Shown piece by piece: positions 1 to 8,043 of a stretch of DNA of 30,458 nt (positions within the stretch are counted from its first letter, which is position 1; the number at the start of each line of letters is the position of its first letter). The notes under the pieces are model-generated. The model was not told the origin of the DNA. It saw only the letters and a list, made by a program, of their open reading frames with translations, and searched no databases. The translations under genes were made by a program, and so were the position numbers. The DNA is from Dysosmobacter segnis (lineage in GTDB: Bacteria > Bacillota > Clostridia > Oscillospirales > Oscillospiraceae). The DNA lies in assembly GCF_014297285.1 (NCBI RefSeq), contig NZ_JACOQI010000028.1:1-30458 (forward strand). The letters are read 5' to 3'.

Positions 1-53
1 AACACCCATACATCCTTGAAAGCAGCGATATCAGCACTATTGAAATTAGACAT
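1..53 (-). CDS. etfA: Electron transfer flavoprotein alpha subunit, N-terminal fragment
   Basis: Only the first 17 codons are inside the window (reading MSNFNSADIAAFKDVWV). The end is cut by the left edge. The start ATG lies 18 nt after the etfB stop codon, behind an AAGGGGA ribosome binding site. The short 'YKDVWVF'-like opening is typical of EtfA proteins of butyrate producers, and position directly after etfB supports the call strongly. EtfA carries the electron-shuttling FAD and, with EtfB, couples NADH oxidation to crotonyl-CoA and ferredoxin reduction (known for the family). It is the sixth gene of the minus-strand operon. The identification depends more on context than on the few visible residues. 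Confidence 0.85.
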   Translation of the reverse strand, partial: MSNFNSADIAAFKDVWV

Positions 54-71
54 GATTTTCTATCCCCTTTC

Positions 72-872
72 TTAGATGATGTGCTTAGCGGCCAGAATAC
101 CGGCCAGCTTCTCGCAGGTTTCCTTACCGTCGCCCTCCAGCATCATGCCGACGCCCTTCTGAGGAGGCGTAAAGCTCTTGAAGATGTTGGTGGGAGAGCC
201 CTTCAGGCCGATGGTGGTAGCGTCGATCAGGGGATGATCCTTCAGGTCCTCATAGCCCAGAGTGGTCAGGGGCTTGCTGTAGGTAGACAGGATGCCGCCG
301 ATGGACATATAGCGGGGGTTGTTCAGCTCCTTGATGCAGGTCAGCAGGCAGGGAGTCTGGACCTTGATGGTCATGTAGCCATCCTCCAGCATGCGCTGGA
401 CAGTGATGGTGTCGCCGTCCTTCTTGATGTCGGCGGCATAGGTGACCTGGGGCAGGTGCAGCTTCTCAGCGATCTGGGGACCGACCTGAGCGGTATCGCC
501 ATCGATAGCCTGACGGCCGCACATCACGATATCGTCCTTCTCAACACCCAGGGTGCTCAGAGCGGCGGCCAGGATCTGGGAGGTAGCGTAGGTATCGGAA
601 CCGCCGAACTCACGGGCGGAAACCAGCACGCCCTCGTCAGCGCCCATGGCCATCAGCTCACGCAGCATACCGGCAGCGGGAGGGGGGCCCATGGTGACAA
701 CGGTGACCTTGCAGCCGGTGGCGTCCTTCAGCTTCAGGGCGGCCTCAACAGCGTTCATATCATCGGGGTTGGTGATGGTCTGCATGGAAGCACGGTTCAG
801 AGTACCATCGGGATTGACAGCCACCTTGCCGGAGGTATCGGGTACCTGCTTGACACAAACATAAATCTTCAT
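72..872 (-). CDS. etfB: Electron transfer flavoprotein beta subunit
   Basis: 266 residues, the usual EtfB length. It opens MKIYVCVKQVPDT, the classic EtfB start, followed by the AAEAALKLKD-like segment of the adenine nucleotide-binding fold (here NAVEAALKLKD, about residues 41-51), GRQAIDGDTAQVGPQIAE (about 119-136) and a conserved 'LLTCIKELNNPRYMS' region. EtfB binds the second nucleotide or FAD and forms the heterodimer with EtfA that feeds electrons to the acyl-CoA dehydrogenase encoded just upstream. The start is fixed by AAGGAGGAG, whose first bases overlap the stop of the preceding gene. The 15-nt gap implies translational linkage. In clostridial butyrate pathways this EtfAB-Bcd unit is normally electron-bifurcating. 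That it bifurcates here is inferred, not visible. Confidence 0.97.
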   Translation of the reverse strand: MKIYVCVKQVPDTSGKVAVNPDGTLNRASMQTITNPDDMNAVEAALKLKDATGCKVTVVTMGPPPAAGMLRELMAMGADEGVLVSAREFGGSDTYATSQILAAALSTLGVEKDDIVMCGRQAIDGDTAQVGPQIAEKLHLPQVTYAADIKKDGDTITVQRMLEDGYMTIKVQTPCLLTCIKELNNPRYMSIGGILSTYSKPLTTLGYEDLKDHPLIDATTIGLKGSPTNIFKSFTPPQKGVGMMLEGDGKETCEKLAGILAAKHII

Positions 873-887
873 TTCGACTTCTCCTCC

Positions 888-2027
<1,140 letters not shown>

Positions 2028-2106
2028 AATGCTTTCTCCTTTTATGTAAATTTTGGAAAGGCTATATTGATATGTCGCAGGGACAGATATCACAGTTTAT
2101 CATTTG

Positions 2107-2133
2107 TTCTGACCGGGCGCTGCCCGGTCAGAA
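2107..2133 (-). other. Intercistronic hairpin without U-tract
   Basis: A perfect 12-bp inverted repeat (arms TTCTGACCGGGC and GCCCGGTCAGAA, 3-nt loop) lies between the dehydratase and acyl-CoA dehydrogenase genes. In the direction of transcription it is followed by CAAATGATAA rather than a run of T, so it does not look like a classical intrinsic terminator. It may stabilise upstream mRNA ends or attenuate downstream expression (inference). Confidence 0.7.
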
Positions 2134-2214
2134 CGCTGCTGCCCGCGGGACGGCATGCCCACCGCTGGGCGCGTCAGGGGCAGCGTGTCCGAGGGGGATC
2201 AACCCGTCTCAGAA

Positions 2215-3693
2215 TCAGTCCACAATGCCGGCGATGTCCTTAGCAAGCTGCTTCTTACCCTGGATGTTGCCCTGACGGGCGATCATGATGCGCTGGGCCT
2301 GAGGAGAACCGGCGCCGTGCATGGACTCGGTGCGGTAGCCGACAGCGGCTGCGCCCAGGCACAGGTTCTCGATGAAGCGCATGATGCGCTGACGGTTCTC
2401 GGTGGAGACACCCTCGCGGGCGGCAAAGAACTTGTTGCAGATCTGGCCGATGGTCTCGCCGTTCCGGCCAACAACCATATCGCTGTGGAAGTCCACCTGA
2501 GAGGGCATGGTGACCATCAGGCCGCCGGCAATGTCCTCTGCCAGACGCACGATCTCATAGGGGAAGCGGGTGACGTTCTGCTTGCAGACGTTGGCCAGCA
2601 GCAGGTCGATCTGATAGTTGCCCGCCTTGGTCTTAAAGCCCTGGGCGGAACAGGCGATGCCGCAGCAGAACAGGGTCTCGTTCAGGTGGGTCATCTCGAT
2701 GAGCTTGTCCTTGACGGCGGAGGCCTTCTCCACGCCGTTGTACTCAGCGGCCAGAGCAGCGGCGCCGATCAGGGTGTCGCCCACGCCCACCTTGCAGCCG
2801 CCGTAGGACTGACGGTGATAACCGGCGAAGCGCTCCACGATCATGCCGGCGAACTCATACTCGCCGTTGAGGAAGATGTACTCGTTGGGGATGAACACGT
2901 GATCCAGAACCACCAGAGCCTCCTGACCGCCGAACTTGGCGTTGCCCACGTCGATAGAGGCGTCCTCCTCCATCTTCCGGGTGTCGCAGGACTGACGGCC
3001 GTAGATCATGTACATGCCCTCGGCGTCGGTGGGGCAGGCAAAGCTGACGGCCCAATCCTTATCGGCCTCACCCATGGAGATGGTGGGCATGAAGATGTGC
3101 CAGTGGGAGTTGATGGAGCCGGTCTGGTGGCACTTGGCACCACAGACCACGATGCCGTCGGGACGGCGCTCCACAACATGAACGTACATGTCGGGATCAG
3201 CCTGCTGGCTGGGGGCCTTGGAGCGGTCGCCCTTGGGGTCGGTCATAGCGCCGTCCACGGTGAGGTCGTTGTCCTGAACGTAGGTCAGGAACTTCTTGAA
3301 GTTCTCGTGATAGTGGGTGCCGTACTTCTCGTCGATCTCATAGGTGGTGGAGAAGACGGAGTTAAAGGCGTCCATGCCCACGCAGCGCTGGAAGCAGGAA
3401 GCGGTCTTCTGGCCCAGCAGACGCTGCATCTTCACCTTGTTCATCAGGTCCTCAGTGGACTGATGCAGGTGGGTGAAGCGGTTGATGGTGTGACCGGTGA
3501 GGCTGGACTTCACGGTCATCAGCTCAGCGTACTGGGGATCCTGAGCCAGAGCGTAGGTCATGGCCACGCAGTTGATGGAGGGGCGGATCATGGGGTGGTC
3601 CACCCAGTTCTCGATCTTCTCGCCGAACATGTAGACGCGGGTGTTCAGCTTCCGCAGGGACTCAATGTATTCTTGGGGGGTCATCAATGCCAT
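2215..3693 (-). CDS. abfD: 4-hydroxybutyryl-CoA dehydratase / vinylacetyl-CoA delta-isomerase
   Basis: 492 residues, close to the about 490 of Clostridium aminobutyricum AbfD. The fold is that of the 4-hydroxyphenylacetate 3-hydroxylase flavoprotein family, but all four [4Fe-4S] ligands of AbfD are present with one-residue offset: C100 and C104 in ASCFQRCVG, and H293 and C300 in AGYHRQSYGGC. The Glu corresponding to E257 is at 258 (GGQEAL). These residues are diagnostic of the oxygen-sensitive radical dehydratase that converts 4-hydroxybutyryl-CoA to crotonyl-CoA. The start MALMTPQEY has AGGAGG 10 nt upstream. It sits between a CoA-transferase that could make its substrate and an acyl-CoA dehydrogenase that would consume its product. 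No 4-hydroxybutyrate dehydrogenase or GABA transaminase is in the window, so the source of 4-hydroxybutyrate is not shown. Confidence 0.95.
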   Translation of the reverse strand: MALMTPQEYIESLRKLNTRVYMFGEKIENWVDHPMIRPSINCVAMTYALAQDPQYAELMTVKSSLTGHTINRFTHLHQSTEDLMNKVKMQRLLGQKTASCFQRCVGMDAFNSVFSTTYEIDEKYGTHYHENFKKFLTYVQDNDLTVDGAMTDPKGDRSKAPSQQADPDMYVHVVERRPDGIVVCGAKCHQTGSINSHWHIFMPTISMGEADKDWAVSFACPTDAEGMYMIYGRQSCDTRKMEEDASIDVGNAKFGGQEALVVLDHVFIPNEYIFLNGEYEFAGMIVERFAGYHRQSYGGCKVGVGDTLIGAAALAAEYNGVEKASAVKDKLIEMTHLNETLFCCGIACSAQGFKTKAGNYQIDLLLANVCKQNVTRFPYEIVRLAEDIAGGLMVTMPSQVDFHSDMVVGRNGETIGQICNKFFAAREGVSTENRQRIMRFIENLCLGAAAVGYRTESMHGAGSPQAQRIMIARQGNIQGKKQLAKDIAGIVD

Positions 3694-3723
3694 TTTTTGT
3701 TATCCTCCTAATTAATTTGGGGA

Positions 3724-3749
3724 CTAAGGGGGGATCGCTCCCCCCTTAG
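3724..3749 (-). other. Intercistronic hairpin without U-tract
   Basis: Perfect 10-bp inverted repeat, CTAAGGGGGG and CCCCCCTTAG around a 6-nt loop, between the CoA-transferase stop and the ribosome binding site of the dehydratase gene. On the transcribed strand it is followed by TCCCCAAATT, not a U-run. It is the second of three such hairpins in this operon. Confidence 0.65.
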
Positions 3750-3757
3750 AGGGATGT

Positions 3758-5314
3758 TTAATCGTTAGCCAGACCCATCAGTTCCTCACGGAAGATGCGC
3801 TCATCCATGAGCTTCAGGTCATCGGCGATTTTGGGCATGAACTCCATCTGATCCAAAACCTGGGTCTGGAGGTCAATGCCGGGGGCGATCTCCACCAGCG
3901 TCACGCCCTCGGGCCGCAGCTCGAACACGGCGCGCTCGGTGATGTACAGAACGGGCTGGTGCACCTTGTTGGCGTAATCGCCGGAGAAGGTGATCTGCTC
4001 TACCTTGTTGACGAACTTCTTCTTGGCACCCTCCTGGGTGATGACCAGCTTGCCGTCCTTGCACTCGGTCTTGAGGCCCTTGGCGGTAAAGGTGCCGCAG
4101 TAAACGACCTTCTTGGCGTTCTGGGTAATGTCGATGAAGCCACCGGCGCCGGCCAGACGGGTGCCGAACTTGGAGACGTTCAGGTCGCCGTTGGGAGCGG
4201 TCTCGGCCAGGCCCAGGAAGGCCACGTCCAGGCCGCCGCCCTGATAGAAGTCGAACTGGACGTTGTGGTCCAGAATGGCCATGGAGTTGGCTGCGCCGCC
4301 GAACTGGGTGCCGCCGTAGGGCACACCGGCGATGGAGCCGGCTTCCACGGTCAGAGTCATCTTGTTGGAGATGCCCTCCTCAGCGCAGACGTTGGCGATC
4401 TTCTCGGGAGCGCCGGTGCCCAGGTTCACGATGGCGTCCTGAGGCAGCTCCATAGCGGCCCGGCGGGCGATGATCTTCTTGGCGTCCATGGGGATGGGGG
4501 GGATATCGTCCACGGGGATGCGGAACTCACCGGAGAGAGCTCCGTCATAGGGCATGCCCAGGCACTGGTTGTTTTCCTCGGGAGAACCCACCACGATGGC
4601 ATCCACATAGATGCCGGGGATCTTCACCAGACGGGGGTCCAGGGTGCCGCCCTGGACGATCTTTTCCACCTGGACGATGACGATACCGCCGGAGTTCTTG
4701 GTGGCCTGGCACTGGGCGGTGACGTCCAGAGGGCCGATCTCGCGGTGGACGGTGCAGTTGCCGTATTCATCGGCGTAGGAGCCGCGGACCAGGCACACAT
4801 TGATGGGGATGGGCTTGTAGAGCAGGCGCTCCTCACCGTCAATGTTCACTAGCTTCACCAGGTCTTCCTTGGTGCACTCGTTGAGCTTGCCACCCTCGTG
4901 ACGGGGGTCTACGAAGGTGTTCAGGCCAACGTGGGTGATGGTGCCGATGTTGTGGGCGGCGATGTCGCGGTACATGTGGGTGATGACGCCCTGAGGCAGG
5001 TTATAGGCCTCCAGCTTGTTGGCCAGAGCCAACTCGCCCAGCTTGGCGGCGCGGTCCCAGTGACCGCCGACTACCCGCTTGCACATACCCTCGTGGCCGA
5101 AGTGGTCGCCGCCGGTGCCGTCCCGGTGGCCCTGACCGGCTGCAAAGAACAGAGTCAGGTCGCGGGGATGGCCGGTTTCCACGAAACGGTTTTCCAGAGC
5201 CTTGGTCAGCGCCTCGGGGCAGGCGCAGCTAACGAAGCCGCCGGTGGAGACGGTGTCGCCGTCCTTGACCATCAGGGCCGCTTCCTCAGCGGTAATGACA
5301 CGTACTTTCTTCAT
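3758..5314 (-). CDS. Class I acyl-CoA:carboxylate CoA-transferase (Pct/YdiF type)
   Basis: 518 residues with fused alpha and beta halves, the size of propionate CoA-transferase (Pct) and E. coli YdiF. The alpha half opens MKKVRVITAEEAALMVKDGDTVSTGGF and has the GAGQGHRDGTG-like glycine-rich loop at about 58-67 (AAGQGHRDGTG). The beta half has NLGTGAPEKIANVCAEEG, then TVEAGSIAGVPYGGTQFG, whose Glu is the expected thioester-forming nucleophile. Class I transferases move CoA from acetyl-CoA or another acyl-CoA onto a carboxylate. Context suggests 4-hydroxybutyrate as acceptor, so that it feeds the dehydratase encoded next. This differs from C. aminobutyricum, whose 4-hydroxybutyrate CoA-transferase is a shorter Cat2/AbfT-type protein. 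Propionate, lactate or acetate cannot be excluded. Confidence 0.88.
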   Translation of the reverse strand: MKKVRVITAEEAALMVKDGDTVSTGGFVSCACPEALTKALENRFVETGHPRDLTLFFAAGQGHRDGTGGDHFGHEGMCKRVVGGHWDRAAKLGELALANKLEAYNLPQGVITHMYRDIAAHNIGTITHVGLNTFVDPRHEGGKLNECTKEDLVKLVNIDGEERLLYKPIPINVCLVRGSYADEYGNCTVHREIGPLDVTAQCQATKNSGGIVIVQVEKIVQGGTLDPRLVKIPGIYVDAIVVGSPEENNQCLGMPYDGALSGEFRIPVDDIPPIPMDAKKIIARRAAMELPQDAIVNLGTGAPEKIANVCAEEGISNKMTLTVEAGSIAGVPYGGTQFGGAANSMAILDHNVQFDFYQGGGLDVAFLGLAETAPNGDLNVSKFGTRLAGAGGFIDITQNAKKVVYCGTFTAKGLKTECKDGKLVITQEGAKKKFVNKVEQITFSGDYANKVHQPVLYITERAVFELRPEGVTLVEIAPGIDLQTQVLDQMEFMPKIADDLKLMDERIFREELMGLAND

Positions 5315-5350
5315 ATCCTAAATCCTCTATTTAAATAAGAATTTTGAACA

Positions 5351-5365
5351 GCCGGTAAGACCGGC
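5351..5365 (-). other. Small intercistronic hairpin
   Basis: GCCGGT-AAG-ACCGGC, a 6-bp stem with 3-nt loop, lies in the 69-nt gap between the crotonase stop and the CoA-transferase start. There is no U-run after it. It is the weakest of the three hairpins in this operon. Confidence 0.45.
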
Positions 5366-5383
5366 GGGAATCGCGCGGGATAA

Positions 5384-6184
5384 TTACTTGTTCTGGAAGT
5401 GCTTTTCCTTGCGCTTTTCAACGAAGGCGCTCATGCCTTCCTTCTGGTCGGCGGTGGCGAAGCACATGGCGAACAGCTCGTTCTCCAGAGCGATGCCGTC
5501 GGCAATGTCCATCTGCATGCCGCGGTCGATACAGGCCTTGGAATACTTCACGGCGATGGGAGCGTTGGCGGTGAAGGACTTGGCCATGGCGATGGCACCG
5601 GGGATCAGCTCCTCGGGAGCATACACGGCGTTGACCAGGCCGATCTTCTCAGCCTCAGCGGCGCCGATGACCTTGCCGGAGAAGATCAGCTCCTTGGCCT
5701 TGGCGATGCCCACGCGGCGGGGCAGGCGCTGGGTGCCGGAGAAGCCGGGGGTGATGCCCAGGCCAACCTCGGGCTGGCCGAACTTGGCGCCGCCCTTGCC
5801 CTCAGCGTTGGGGCCGGCAGCCAGGATGATGTCGCAGCTCATGGCCAGCTCGCAGCCGCCGCCCAGAGCGAAGCCGTTGACAGCAGCGATGGTGGGGATC
5901 TCCAGCTTCTCAATGCGGCGCATCAGGGCGCTGCCCCGCTGGCCCCACTTGCGGCCGCCGGCCACATCCAGGGGGAGCTGCTCGCCGATGTCGGCACCGG
6001 CCACAAAGGAACGGCCCTCGCCGGTGATGATGAGAGCGCCCAGCTCGGCGTCCTTCTCCACCTCGGTGATGGCCTGCTCCAGGTCGCCGATGACGGTGGA
6101 GTTCAGTGCGTTCAGCGCCTCGGGACGGTTGATGGTGAGAATGCCGATGTTTTCCTGCTTTTCATAACGAAGGGTCTGATACAT
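5384..6184 (-). CDS. crt: Enoyl-CoA hydratase (crotonase)
   Basis: 266 residues from MYQTLRYEKQENIGILTINRPEALNALN, the standard crotonase length and opening. The oxyanion-hole segments are SFVAGADI (about 59-66) and NGFALGGGCELA (103-114). Both catalytic glutamates are present: E112 in GGGCELAM and E139 in FGQPEVGLG, with a short insertion (PNAEGKGG) between them. It should interconvert crotonyl-CoA and 3-hydroxybutyryl-CoA, linking the 4-hydroxybutyrate branch to the acetoacetyl-CoA route. The start at 6184 has GGAGG 9 nt upstream. An upstream in-frame TTG at 6202 precedes that site and is unlikely. This is the first gene of the minus-strand operon and follows the sigma-54 promoter by about 105 nt. 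Confidence 0.93.
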   Translation of the reverse strand: MYQTLRYEKQENIGILTINRPEALNALNSTVIGDLEQAITEVEKDAELGALIITGEGRSFVAGADIGEQLPLDVAGGRKWGQRGSALMRRIEKLEIPTIAAVNGFALGGGCELAMSCDIILAAGPNAEGKGGAKFGQPEVGLGITPGFSGTQRLPRRVGIAKAKELIFSGKVIGAAEAEKIGLVNAVYAPEELIPGAIAMAKSFTANAPIAVKYSKACIDRGMQMDIADGIALENELFAMCFATADQKEGMSAFVEKRKEKHFQNK

Positions 6185-6288
6185 AAGTAGATTCCTCCTC
6201 AAAAATAATATGTAAGCGTCTGTGCTGACGGAGATGTGGGTCCAGCTGCACCCGTCAGCCTATCCATGGTTGTACAGTGAGTAATATA

Positions 6289-6303
6289 GCAATTTATGTG
6301 CCA
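6289..6303 (-). promoter_or_regulatory. Sigma-54 (-24/-12) promoter of the 4-hydroxybutyrate operon
   Basis: Read on the minus strand the sequence is TTGGCAC-ATAAA-TTGCT, an exact match to the TGGCAC-N5-TTGC core with the flanking bases usually favoured. It lies about 105 nt before the crotonase start, with no gene in between and a sigma-54 activator gene divergent on the other side. Transcription should start near 6277. The match and its location make this the firmest promoter call in the region. Confidence 0.9.
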
Positions 6304-6415
6304 AGATTGGCAAGCTGTTTTTCACAAAAATAGGGCTGACAACTGTGCGGGTTCGACAAAAAAACCGGGGTATTTCGGCGGTGTTTTCCTTTTTTCAGCG
6401 ACCTCATTCGGGAAT

Positions 6416-6431
6416 TATTCAAAAATGAATA
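6416..6431. promoter_or_regulatory. Candidate activator-binding inverted repeat (UAS)
   Basis: TATTCA-AAAA-TGAATA is a perfect inverted repeat, 113 bp upstream of the -24 box of the sigma-54 promoter, the distance expected of an enhancer site. Its right part, TCAAAAATGAATAG (6419-6432), recurs exactly at 6570-6583, next to the -10 box of the activator's own promoter. That fits one protein activating the operon from 6416 and repressing itself at 6570 (inference). Confidence 0.55.
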
Positions 6432-6456
6432 GGCTGGATGCGCATATATCTTTCCC
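6425..6456 (+). repeat. Short dispersed repeat, copy 1
   Basis: ATGAAT, GGCTGG, ATGCGCAT and CTTTCCC occur in this order here. A similar series (ATGAAT, AGCTGAT, ATGCGCAT, TCTTTATCCC) is found at 21678-21717, also in a non-coding stretch and in the same orientation upstream of another operon. The longest exact shared word is short, so this may be a regulatory motif, a decayed repeat, or chance. Confidence 0.35.
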
Positions 6457-6561
6457 TGCGCAGGACATCCTTTCGGCAAGAACCACGAAAGCCGGCGGTT
6501 ATTTTTTTACAAAAGATACAGAAGAAACTTGGCACTGGCCCTTTCTATTCGCTTTTGAATA

Positions 6562-6570
6562 TGCTATAAT
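6562..6570 (+). promoter_or_regulatory. Extended -10 sigma-70-type promoter of the activator-rpoN operon
   Basis: TGCTATAAT is a perfect extended -10 element, 36 nt before the activator start codon. The -35 region (TTTCTA at a 17-bp spacing) is poor, as is common with extended -10 promoters. The repeat TCAAAAATGAATAG begins at the last base of the -10 box, so a protein bound there would block initiation. Confidence 0.6.
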
Positions 6571-6605
6571 CAAAAATGAATAGATCACACGCGGGAGGTA
6601 CTCTC

Positions 6606-8036
6606 ATGGCGCATACACCTGACCTTCCTCATTTCTTTGAGGAAAATATCAATCTGGAGGGACTTTTCGATATCCTCAGCCCCAAAAACAATCTGGTCCT
6701 GGCAGACGATATGATGCTCTCTGACGCAGACGGCATCATTCTCCGAGTCAGTGAGAACTATGAGCGGAACTTTGGCTTTACCCACGATTCCATCGTGGGT
6801 AAGTCGGCTTTTGATCTGGAAGCGAACGGGACCTTCCGGCCCTGTATCACTGCGGAGGTCATCCGGCAGAAGAAAAAGATCACCGCCACCCAGACCATCA
6901 ACCACACCCATAAAAATGTCATGACGGTGGGAATTCCGCTGTTTGACCAAAACGGTGTGCTGAAATATGCCGTGTGCTTCAACACGGTGTCCATGGAGCA
7001 AATCAACACCATTCAGCAGAACTACCGGCATTTACAGGACTCCTTGCAGCAGTATACGCAGGAGATCGCGGAACTGCGGCTCCGGGCCACCGCCACGGAT
7101 CTGGTGGTGAAGAGCCCTGCCATGCAGCGGTTATGGACACTGATCCTGAATACCGCCAACACGAAGGCCAATATTCTCATCACCGGGGAGACCGGCGTGG
7201 GCAAAAGCGCAGTGGCCAAGGCCATCCACGCCATCAGCAACCGGGCCAACGGCCCCTTTATCGAGGTCAACTGCGCGGTGCTCCATGAAAACCTCATTGA
7301 ATCCGAGCTGTTCGGCTATGAAAAGGGAGCCTTTACCGGCGCGGCCTCTGCCGGTAAGATTGGTAAGATCGAACTGGCCAACCACGGCACCCTGTTTCTG
7401 GATGAGATCGGAGAGCTGCCGCCTCATATTCAATCTAAGCTGTTGCAGCTCATTCAGGAAAAGACCATCGAGCGGGTGTCCGGTACCAAGCGCATTGAGT
7501 TGGATTTCCGTCTGTTGGTGGCCACTAACCGCAATCTGGAGGAGGAGGTGCAGCGGGGGCTGTTCCGTTCGGACCTTTTCTACCGGCTGAACGTCATCCG
7601 GGTCCACATTCCCCCTCTGCGGCAGCGCCCTGAGGATATCCTGCCTATGGCGCATCAGTTTTTGGAGCGGTTCTGCAAGGAATACGGCAAGCAGCTGGCG
7701 TTAAGTCCCCGGTTTGTGGCCTTTCTGGAGCAATATCCCTGGCCCGGCAATGTGCGTCAGCTGGAAAACCTGATGGAACGGCTGGTCATCACCGCCCAGA
7801 ATCCGATTTTGGACATTACGGCCCTGCCGCTGGAATACAACAGCGGCGGCAGCGCACCGGACCTCCCCTCTCAGGAGGGGACTCTGGCGGAGCGGATGGA
7901 TGCCTTCGAGGGACAGATCATCCGGGATTCCTACCGCCGCTGCGGCACCACGGTGGCTGTGGCGAAGGAACTGGGCATCTCTCAGGCCACCGCTGTCCGG
8001 AAAATCGCCAAATATGTGAAGGACCGGAAGGAATGA
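6606..8036 (+). CDS. Sigma-54-dependent transcriptional activator with PAS sensor domain
   Basis: 476 residues from MAHTPDLPHF, chosen because GGGAGGT stands 6 nt upstream. An earlier in-frame ATG at 6576 lies at the predicted transcription start. Domains in order: PAS-like sensor (about 30-130, DADGIILRVSENYERNFGF), a short coiled linker (about 132-160), the AAA+ domain with Walker A GETGVGKS (194-201), the sigma-54 contact loop GAFTGA (241-246) and Walker B GTLFLDEIGE (261-270), then a C-terminal Fis-type helix-turn-helix (about 440-470, VAVAKELGISQATAVRKIAKY). It is divergent from the operon carrying a sigma-54 promoter and is its obvious activator. The PAS domain probably senses a small metabolite. 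4-hydroxybutyrate or an acyl-CoA is a guess from context. It is cotranscribed with rpoN. Confidence 0.93.
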   Translation: MAHTPDLPHFFEENINLEGLFDILSPKNNLVLADDMMLSDADGIILRVSENYERNFGFTHDSIVGKSAFDLEANGTFRPCITAEVIRQKKKITATQTINHTHKNVMTVGIPLFDQNGVLKYAVCFNTVSMEQINTIQQNYRHLQDSLQQYTQEIAELRLRATATDLVVKSPAMQRLWTLILNTANTKANILITGETGVGKSAVAKAIHAISNRANGPFIEVNCAVLHENLIESELFGYEKGAFTGAASAGKIGKIELANHGTLFLDEIGELPPHIQSKLLQLIQEKTIERVSGTKRIELDFRLLVATNRNLEEEVQRGLFRSDLFYRLNVIRVHIPPLRQRPEDILPMAHQFLERFCKEYGKQLALSPRFVAFLEQYPWPGNVRQLENLMERLVITAQNPILDITALPLEYNSGGSAPDLPSQEGTLAERMDAFEGQIIRDSYRRCGTTVAVAKELGISQATAVRKIAKYVKDRKE

Positions 8037-8043
8037 AGCTGTT

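Noticed and set aside
2107..2133. Calling the hairpins at 2107, 3724 and 23198 intrinsic terminators
   Set aside because: None is followed by a U-run on the transcribed strand, and functional pathway genes continue downstream in the same direction.
2215..3693. Reading this gene as a 4-hydroxyphenylacetate 3-monooxygenase
   Set aside because: It shares the fold, but all four iron-sulfur ligands of 4-hydroxybutyryl-CoA dehydratase are present and the neighbours are CoA-pathway genes.
6294..6479. A 61-residue minus-strand frame in the intergenic region before the crotonase gene
   Set aside because: It spans the sigma-54 promoter and the candidate activator site, lacks a ribosome binding site, and has no recognisable sequence.
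6530..6546. A second sigma-54 promoter (TTGGCAC followed by GGCCCTTTC) before the activator gene
   Set aside because: The -24 half is good but the -12 half lacks the required GC at the right spacing; an extended -10 sigma-70 promoter just downstream explains transcription better.
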